Positions 56,704 through 64,000 of a stretch of DNA of 64,000 nt are shown here, one piece after another (the first letter of the stretch is position 1; each line of letters starts with the position of its first letter). A model generated the notes under the pieces. The model saw only the letters and a list, made by a program, of their open reading frames with translations, ran no database searches and was not told where the DNA came from. The DNA lies in the NCBI GenBank assembly GCA_025093555.1, contig JAIWNF010000080.1, positions 62,001 to 126,000 on the forward strand, written 5' to 3'. Origin of the DNA: Circinella umbellata (lineage: Eukaryota > Mucoromycota > Mucoromycetes > Mucorales > Lichtheimiaceae). The translations under genes were made by a program, and so were the position numbers.

Positions 56704-58254
56704 ATGGTAAAAGACACAGCACCACCTAAAGCTGTCAACATTGTACGGCCTTCTCATAGTTTTATGCCACAAAAACCAGCATCTCGAGTTTCTTCAACTT
56801 CATCTTCACAAGTAAGTTTTGTAAGTGCTCCTCCAACTACTTATCTTTATCAACAGCAACAACAACAACAACAACAAAATAATAATCATAATCAATATCA
56901 ACGTCATCACAAAGCACCTCGAGTTACTTCTACAACGAAAGTTCATAATACCGTCAATCATCCTACTACTACTAATAAACCTGTACTTAATATTTATCAT
57001 CCCCCTTCACCACCTCAACAACAACAACAACAACAACAACAACGCCCGAAAACATTTAGTATAATAGATACTTCAACTCACAGACGTTCCGTCATTGCAT
57101 CTTCTTCTTCTTCTTCATTATCAAATTCACATTACTCCCATCATAATAATTCTTCAACTGCTAGTTTGTCACCACCTTCACCACCACCCCCCGTACCACA
57201 AAATACTCATTCAACATCTTCGTTTTCTTCCATTAATTCATCACAAAGTCAAAATCATCAACAGCATCGACCTCATTTTGAAATATATAAACCACCTTCA
57301 AGGGCAAAAACATTAGCTGTAACTCCTGCTGGTCTGGTATCACAGCCACATTCACCTCGTCGTTCTCTTACCAACCAAAATAATACGCATCATCCTATAC
57401 GAAATGTTGTTGGTCTTATATCAAAACCTTCTTCTCCTTCTTATGAAGAACAACCTACCCATCACAATCATAATAATATAATACATGATCAAAGTCCAGA
57501 TGAACTTTCTGATCAAGATGATGATAATCATGATTTGGATGAGGATGATGAGGATGATGATGAAAATGAAGAAGAAGAAGAAGAGGATGAAGAAGTGAGT
57601 GAAGCTCGAGTTAATCGTAAGGTAAAAATATAAAAGCTCAAGTAGGGGGGTTGTTGGTTGGAATAAATTGGATATTCTTCATTTAACTTATACATGATAA
57701 TAGATTGCCGATTTAGAAATATCCAATCAATCGTTACTTGCTGTTAATTCCATGTTAGAAGCCACTGTACGTAAACAAGCATCTGAAGTTGCAAAAATGA
57801 AAAGTCAAATAAGGTAAAATTGTTTGAATAAAACCTTCCTTACTATCAAAAATCATTGGGAAACTTATAATTCGTCTTTATATATATATCTACAGTGGAC
57901 AACATCCTATTGAACCTATATTACCATTACCATTACCTGTTGAAAAAACAGATATATCGGATGATGAATGGGAAAAGGATGAACAATTTTGTCGATTATT
58001 TAGAATGACTGAACAAATGATTGATCAAGGTCAAAAAGCACTTTCATTTGAATTTAAAGCAATGGGACGTGTATTATCCCAATATAATCAAGAAGAAGAA
58101 GAAGATGATGATGATAATGATGATATAAGCGATGATGAAAAGAATCAAAATAAAGGTAAAAGGAGAAATGGGGAATATAGCTTAAAGGTTAATAATTATA
58201 TTATGAAACTAACAGTTATTTTATATAGAAATTAAAAATGAACAATCTTATTAA
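56704..58254 (+). CDS. Unrecognised low-complexity protein with a short helical core
   Basis: Four exons, 56704-57621, 57704-57813, 57896-58155 and 58229-58254, give 437 residues. The ATG at 56704 is the first in frame. Residues 1-306 are low complexity: two poly-Q runs, His/Asn-rich parts, poly-Ser, a Pro stretch, basic SP motifs (HSPRRSL) and a long acidic tail. Exon 2 encodes a conserved-looking helix (IADLEISNQSLLAVNSMLEA, then TVRKQASEVAKMKSQIR) likely to form a coiled coil. Exon 3 continues with DDEWEKDEQFCRLFRMTEQM and another acidic run. The last intron has a perfect CTAAC branch site and the final exon adds eight residues. The layout suggests a regulatory or scaffold protein; no family or function is assigned. 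Confidence 0.7.
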
Positions 58255-58561
58255 AATATTGTAGAGAATCGCATCCTTCATCTATCATATCCATATCATA
58301 CATACACATCACATTTACATACATTACATATTATTATCAATTATAAATTATTTGCTCTGGATCTTTCCTCCCTTTTTTCTCTCTCCAGTTCAAAAATATA
58401 CACACATTATTATCCCATTTTTGAAAAGAAAATCTCTTATGACCCAACATGGAATTCATAATCAGAATTTATATACAAGTTTCATTGAATTCGGAAAGAT
58501 GAGGGGAAAGAAAAAAAAAAAAAAACGAAAACAAAACATTGTGTGGGTAAGTTTAATCATT

Positions 58562-58910
58562 TTAACGATGACGATGATCAATAAAATCTTCAACAATATG
58601 AGCAGTTTCTTTAGCATTACGTTCATCTGCTTGACTACTTTGTCTTCGTTCTCTACGTTCTCTTTCTTCCATTTTGTCCACTTCTTTCTATAAATTATAG
58701 AGTGGGGGTCAATGAATTGATCTATCCATATTATAACTTGTAGATGTAAAAACTTACCCAACTTAGACTGGAAGCTTCATCCGAAGGTGCTTCTTGATCT
58801 TGATTTCCACCAAATAGATCAAGACCTTGAGAAGTGTTTTGATCACAAATCATTGGTTCACCACTATCTTCAATAGTTTCTATTGTTACTTTATGCTTTT
58901 GACCTGACAT
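58562..58910 (-). CDS. Small charged protein of unknown function
   Basis: Two exons, 58910-58758 and 58687-58562, join in phase 0 and give 92 residues. The N-terminal half is acidic and polar (MSGQKHKVTIETIEDSG, then LDLFGGNQDQEAPSDE). The C-terminal half is a highly charged predicted helix (WKEVDKMEERERRERRQ) followed by ETAHIVEDFIDHRHR. No signal peptide or membrane segment is present. Clean splice sites and an ATG in good context argue for a real gene. It converges on the preceding plus-strand gene, whose stop is 307 bp away. The family is not recognised. Confidence 0.65.
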
Positions 58911-60221
58911 GATAATTTATTATTTTTTGTAAAAAAGTAAACAATTCGAATAAGAAGAATAAAAAAAGAAAAAGCTTAAAAGAAAAAAAAAAAACAGAAA
59001 CCGTGGGGTTTTTTTTTTCGCATCGATTTTTATGCAGTTTTGAGCCAATCATATTTTTTATTACTTAGACTGGGGAAAAGAGAGAATCCAATTTTTTTTA
59101 TACAAGTTTCTCCCCCATTATATAATAGTAGTAAATAGTAGCTGCCTTTTTATTACCAAAATCAAAACAACTCCGCTTTGGATATCTTTATTCCTTTCTT
59201 ATATTTAAATGTTTATAATTATATGTTGACAACTACATCTTTTTGATTTGATATGTTGCGTTCTACATGTGAATATTATTCTTCACGATAAATAGAAAAA
59301 CTATAGTCGTGGTGAGACAAAGTTTTCATTAGTTTAGCATAAATATATAATCAAAGGCTTTTCGAAAACCCGAAAAGACGGATACTAGAGAAATGGGGAT
59401 ACCTTAATATATCAACAAATCACCAAGGACAACAAAAAAGTGTCTAAATCTTTCTATGACAACCTTTTAATATAATTGGGTAGCATAGCAACATTCTTTT
59501 TCTACTTCAACCTCTTTCCCCTATTTACTTGATTTTAAACAAAAAAGAACAATAGAAGGAAAAGAATTAGAATTAAAAAAAATTGGGGATCGACAACTGA
59601 TCTATTTATCACTTTTTTTTTTTTTTGCGGGTGATAAAATAAATTATATCAATGTTAACGTTGATGATCCTCATGGATATATATGTAAGATCTTATTTAT
59701 TTATATCTCATCACATATACACATGAGTCAAATAAGGTTTAGAACGGAAAGCGGTCGAGAATTCCGTTCCTCTCTGGCTCGCTCTTTGATGCACAGTATA
59801 TACAGAAATAGTAAGCCAGACAAATTGGTCCGTTGGTGTTACAGTGGATCAGGGCCGCGCCTTCATTTTTATTTTATTTTTTTTTACTGCTCATGCTCCA
59901 TATTGAAATATCAAAATAACTTAAAAAGAAAAGGCATATGTTCAATATAGATATATATATTTGCTTAAGAGTTACTTTTTCCAGAGAGCATAATAAGGTG
60001 TAAAAACAAAAAAATGATGATTGATTTGAAAAGAATGAGGATGCTATTTTTATCAACTTATTGCTAGAAAGGGGGAATCCCAAAAAAAAAAAAAAAAAGA
60101 AATCCTTTCTCCGCCTTCTCTATCTCTTTTTATTTATTTTTATTTTTTTCTATTTTATTTTGACTACTTATCTTCAATATACTTCATTTTCCATAAAATA
60201 TATAAATTAATCAAGAAAAAA
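58911..60221. other. AT-rich spacer
   Basis: About 1.3 kb of AT-rich DNA, presumably containing two divergent promoters. Open frames on both strands are short and unsupported. Confidence 0.5.
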
Positions 60222-61374
60222 ATGCAACTAAATACTCGGTCATTGTTTTTATTCGCATGTCTACTATTATCCATATTTACAGCTTATGCTGTTGAACTCG
60301 AAAAACGAGGTATGTTTCTTCAATATATTACTTTAAAATAGATGATGAACCTTTTTTTTTTTTTATTTACGCCCCTTATTTGACATTGCAATCTCGTTTG
60401 ACTCACACACACACATGTATTCTGATCTGTGTATTATTTTATAGTACCACAAGAACAAGGAGGTAAAATAATAAAATAAAAGATATTTAAACGAAACAAA
60501 ATAAAAGAGAGTTGAATAAATGATATATGTACTAAAGAAAATAAATTCAAATAAACAAATCAGGACAACAACCTGCTCCATCAAGTGCTGAATCTCAACC
60601 TCAACCACAACCACAACCTACAAATGCACCTGCACCTTCTGGAAGTGGAGGTGGATCTGCTCCTGCTTCTCAACCACCTAATACAGCGGGTGGTCAACAA
60701 CCTCAAGGCAATCAAACTGCAAATGCTTCTTCAGGTGGTGGTAATCCCGTTGCAGGATTACCAACGACTGGATCTTTTGGCAACACAATTTATCCTGGTG
60801 AAGCAACATTTATTGAACCTACAGGCAGTAAATCCGTTTCACCATTATATCGTATTGATTCACGAGAAAACGTTACTTTCCGTTGGGGATATTCCTCTTT
60901 ACGTGTACGACCTGCCAATTTGACTTTGGCAGCTGTAGGTCCACAATCCGCTACTTATACTATTGCACAATTGGATGGTGGTGCTACGAGTGCTGTTTGG
61001 CATTTATCCGATGTACCTGCAGCAACTCCATTGTTCAATGGCATGTATCAAATTCAACTTTACGATCAACGTGGTGCAAGTGCTCCAGCACAACCAGGTT
61101 ATTTGGCTCCAGCTTCACGATTAACTATTGCTTTTTATAATCCAGAATCTTATGGACCCATGAGTGGAAGTAAGTTTTTTTTTTTTTGATATGATATATT
61201 TCTATATTTTATGACTTAAATCACTAACTTTATATAATGATAGGTGATTATTGTCCAACATGTTTTTATGATGCAGGCAATAGGTTATTATCTCATACCT
61301 TTGGTGGACTTGGAATAGCATTTGGTATCGCATGCTTTACTTCTATTGCATTTATTTATAATCTTCTTCATTAA
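60222..61374 (+). CDS. Secreted/type I membrane protein resembling DUF7137 proteins
   Basis: Four exons, 60222-60309, 60445-60462, 60564-61169 and 61244-61374, give 280 residues. A signal peptide (SLFLFACLLLSIFTAYA) precedes a dibasic ELEKR site that could be cut by a Kex2-like protease. A Pro/Gln/Gly/Ser-rich linker follows. The folded domain reads ITFxPTGSKSVSP-like ... NVTFRWGYSSLRVRPANLTL, GMYQIQLYDQRGA, YLAPASRLTIAFYNPESYGP, then a CPTC motif. It ends in a hydrophobic C-terminal segment (GGLGIAFGIACFTSIAFIY), either a membrane anchor or a GPI signal. This layout matches fungal cell-surface proteins annotated with DUF7137; their biochemical role is unknown. Exon 2 is only 18 bp. Confidence 0.85.
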
Positions 61375-64000
61375 AAGCACCTTTTTCCTTATAAAAAGAA
61401 AGGACCAACAGCCAATCTAAGAAGAAAGATAATAATATACTATTATTTTTATTATCTTATTATTATTATTATTATTATTGAAAACACACACACCTTTCAT
61501 CATCATTTTTCTTTTCATCATTCGTGTATTATTGATACCAAACCATACCAATTTACTTTTCTTCTCTCCTTTCATTACTCCTCCTATCTTTTTTTTTTAA
61601 CTCTTACAAATAACCTAGCAAAGAAAACAAAGGAATTAGATCTATTTCATTTCTACCAGAATAATAAATAATATATATAAATGTTACAGAACTTCATATT
61701 TCTCTCTATTCCTTTTTTTTTTTGTTTCCTCCGCTTATTTTCTCTAATATATATTTAAATTATTACCCAGCGTTATATATCAATCTTCTCCTTCTCCAAA
61801 GAAAAAACAACAACCTCTTCTCCTTGAAAATAAGGAGTTATCAATTATAACTATTTTATCAAATCAACATGAGATCGTATATTTTATCCTTTGGACACCT
61901 TTACCAAAAAAAAAAAAGCTCTTTGATTTTTTTTTTGTCATTTACAGCCTTCATTAACGATTATCATGGTTAAAGAAATGGTGGTACATTGTACAACTCC
62001 CATCTTTTTCTTTTTCTTTTGATGTCTGTAAACGAATTAAATGACCAATACTGTACAACTTTTAGCAAATATAGTTACTATTAAAATAAATACGTCTTCT
62101 CTAGAATAGTCTTTGATCCTTTTCATTATTTATCCGAATTACTGGATTTTGTCTCATACTGTAAATTATCCAAGTACATCATCAATAGTCTTAACGAAAT
62201 TAGCTAGATATATATACATATAAAAGATAGGTATTATAAACCCCATAAACTATTAAAATTAAGATTGAAACTGTTTGTTGGATTCATATCTTTCTTGATA
62301 AATGAATGCTCTACTAACAACTTGTTCTTTTAATTCTAGGAAGGGTGTATGTGTGTGTGTTGATAAAAGTCCCTTATTTAGTGATAAATTTAAGAGTAAT
62401 ACCATTTAATTGCAACATAAAGCGAAAAGAGACTTGATTAGTTGATATGACAATGCCTGGTGTAATAGTTTATGTGTGAGATAGCATAACACGAATTCCA
62501 ATATTAACATTTATATTTAAATGTTCAGTGTAAATATAAAATATGGAAGATTTTAGTTTTATTCGAATACTGTTTTTATAAAAATATTTAATCATTTGAA
62601 AATACTGTTTGTTTTGAAGAAAGATAATATTATTAAAGTTTAGTTTCCAGTAGGATAAGAGTTGTCATGTCATGCAAAGCAAGCCCTTTTTTTTGTTGTT
62701 GCTATGAAACCTTAAATATTGTGTTTGAAATAATAAGAAAAAGAACATCCTTGAACTTATTATACCATGAAAAAACACAATGGATTCAAGATCCTAAATT
62801 AACATAGTAAATATTACTATCATGATTGTAATTAATATTTAATATTTACCAGGCTTTATTAACAAGGAATTTGGGTAAAAACCAAAATAAAATTCTCTAT
62901 CACGGATAAAGAACCCCTTTTTACAACCTTTTTTTTTGTGACCGTTCTCATATTAAGATTCTCTCGTAGTTATGGCTTGTTTATGACTGTTCGATTCATT
63001 TCAAATAACAAAAAAAAGTGTGTGGTATTATTGATCAAGTAGGGGGGGGGGGCGTGTGGGCTTGAAGCATGAATACAAATCGTCCATATCAAATTCCTGT
63101 CACTGATTATTTCACAACCAACTCCGAAAAAGCACAGACCCCTTTAGTGTCATTCACAGTTCTTTTTGAAAAGACATCTTTCTTTTTTTTTTTTTTATAT
63201 AAAAAACAGACGGATTACTATTTTCGTAATCTGTTATAACAGATATAATTGTTATTTTTATGGTCGTCTATGAACTGATGGAACGTAGTTTTCAAAATAA
63301 AAAAATAAAACCAGTAAGCCAAAGTGGTTGATTAATCGTAGTTGAATTAATTCGGGTAGCTATTTTTAAATAATATGATATAATTTAGCATAAAAGAAAT
63401 AGTTGAAATGCATATGTATGTTCGTGTGTCACACTGTGTGTATGTGTATGTATCATATCGAAATAAAAATAAAAGCAAGAACGTTTCCCAAAACAATAGA
63501 ATGAAATCTTGTACACGTCATTGGCGTTTAAATCACTGTCTTTATATAGCATGCTTTTAACAACAAAATCCATTTGTCGCGTCATAACTGCTTATCTTAT
63601 ATTGTTTGTTACTGTGACACGCCGATTCAACCCGTCGCGCAACTAAAAAGAATATAAAAAAAAAAGAAAGTTTGTTATTAATAATAGGGAAGGACTACGG
63701 GCGCGCCAAAAATTTACAGTCAGACGAGGGGCGCGCCAATTTTGAACAGACATCTTAGTAACATGGCGCGCCCTTCGTCTACCCTTCATCTATTCTTTTT
63801 CTTCACTTATTCACAATATTCACAATCTCAACAATACTTATTACCAATATATTTAACGTATTGTGCCAATTGAACATAGAGTTTATTTTTATTTCTACGC
63901 CATAAAATATACTCAAAAATCACTGAAGCAAAAAGTTATAAAAGAATGCAATACGTATACTTCTGCAACTATACAAAGAAGCCAATAGCAAAGAAGCGAA
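61375..64000. other. AT-rich spacer ending in GC-rich palindromes
   Basis: About 2.6 kb with no supported gene. It has ATT microsatellite stretches (about 61440-61480), a G-run at about 63043-63052, and three GGCGCGCC palindromes at 63700-63772, listed separately. Confidence 0.5.
63694..63780. repeat. Cluster of three GGCGCGCC palindromes with an inverted repeat
   Basis: GGCGCGCC occurs at 63700-63707, 63730-63737 and 63765-63772. The last two are embedded in a longer inverted repeat, AGACGAGGGGCGCGCCA against AGACGAAGGGCGCGCCA on the other strand. In such AT-rich DNA three CpG-dense 8-mers within 75 bp are not expected by chance. It could be a transposon end, a protein-binding array or a replication/recombination element. 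Confidence 0.65.

Overview
The window looks like nuclear DNA of an AT-rich filamentous fungus, most likely an early-diverging one of the Mucoromycota/Mucorales type. The grounds are short GT-AG introns (about 40-200 bp, often with a CTAAC-like branch site) splitting nearly every gene, long AT-rich spacers, and a typical fungal gene set. That set includes App1 phosphatidate phosphatase, NatC Naa30, Pfs2/WDR33, the complex I 49-kDa subunit, a PKA catalytic subunit and CENP-L. The organism assignment is an inference; no rRNA or mitochondrial marker is present.

Layout. 1-757: 5' part of an unrecognised minus-strand gene. 4.28-4.48 kb: a 100-bp foldback element with short direct repeats. 4641-8911: a complete Mutator-like (MULE) transposon with 180-bp terminal inverted repeats (TIRs) and a 9-bp target duplication. 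It carries one intact two-exon gene fusing a WRKY-GCM1-like zinc finger, a DDE transposase, an acidic repeat linker and a C-terminal USP-like cysteine protease domain. 9.6-13.4 kb: a broken multi-exon minus-strand gene with a GIY-YIG-like segment. 16.6-19.2 kb: App1 (+), converging on NAA30 (-). 20.8-22 kb: a dead LINE reverse transcriptase. 23.4-23.7 kb: a small secreted cysteine-rich protein. 24.7-27.7 kb: Pfs2/WDR33 (-). 30.7 kb: an intron-bearing tRNA-Ile(UAU)-like gene among degenerate repeats. 33.6-33.9 kb: a LINE 3' tail. 35.3-37.2 kb: an F-box/LRR gene. 38.8-41.0 kb: NDUFS2 (-). 43.9-46.8 kb: a Tc1/mariner-like TIR pair enclosing two decayed transposase copies. 47.2-49.4 kb: PKA catalytic subunit (-). 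53.2-56.1 kb: two tandem CENP-L/Fta1-like genes with matching exon structure. 56.7-58.9 kb: two unrecognised convergent genes. 60.2-61.4 kb: a secreted/type I membrane protein resembling DUF7137 proteins. The last 2.6 kb is non-coding and ends in a cluster of GGCGCGCC palindromes.

The genes do not form one pathway. Housekeeping genes (mRNA 3' processing, N-terminal acetylation, respiration, kinase signalling, kinetochore, lipid phosphatase) are scattered between transposon debris. The two observations most worth follow-up are the intact MULE whose transposase carries a deubiquitinase/deSUMOylase-like domain, and the tandem CENP-L pair. The second matters because Mucor-type fungi are known to have unusual centromeres.

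All exon boundaries were worked out by hand from reading frame and splice consensus. Every multi-exon model called intact closes in frame from start to stop, except the PKA gene, whose start is unresolved.
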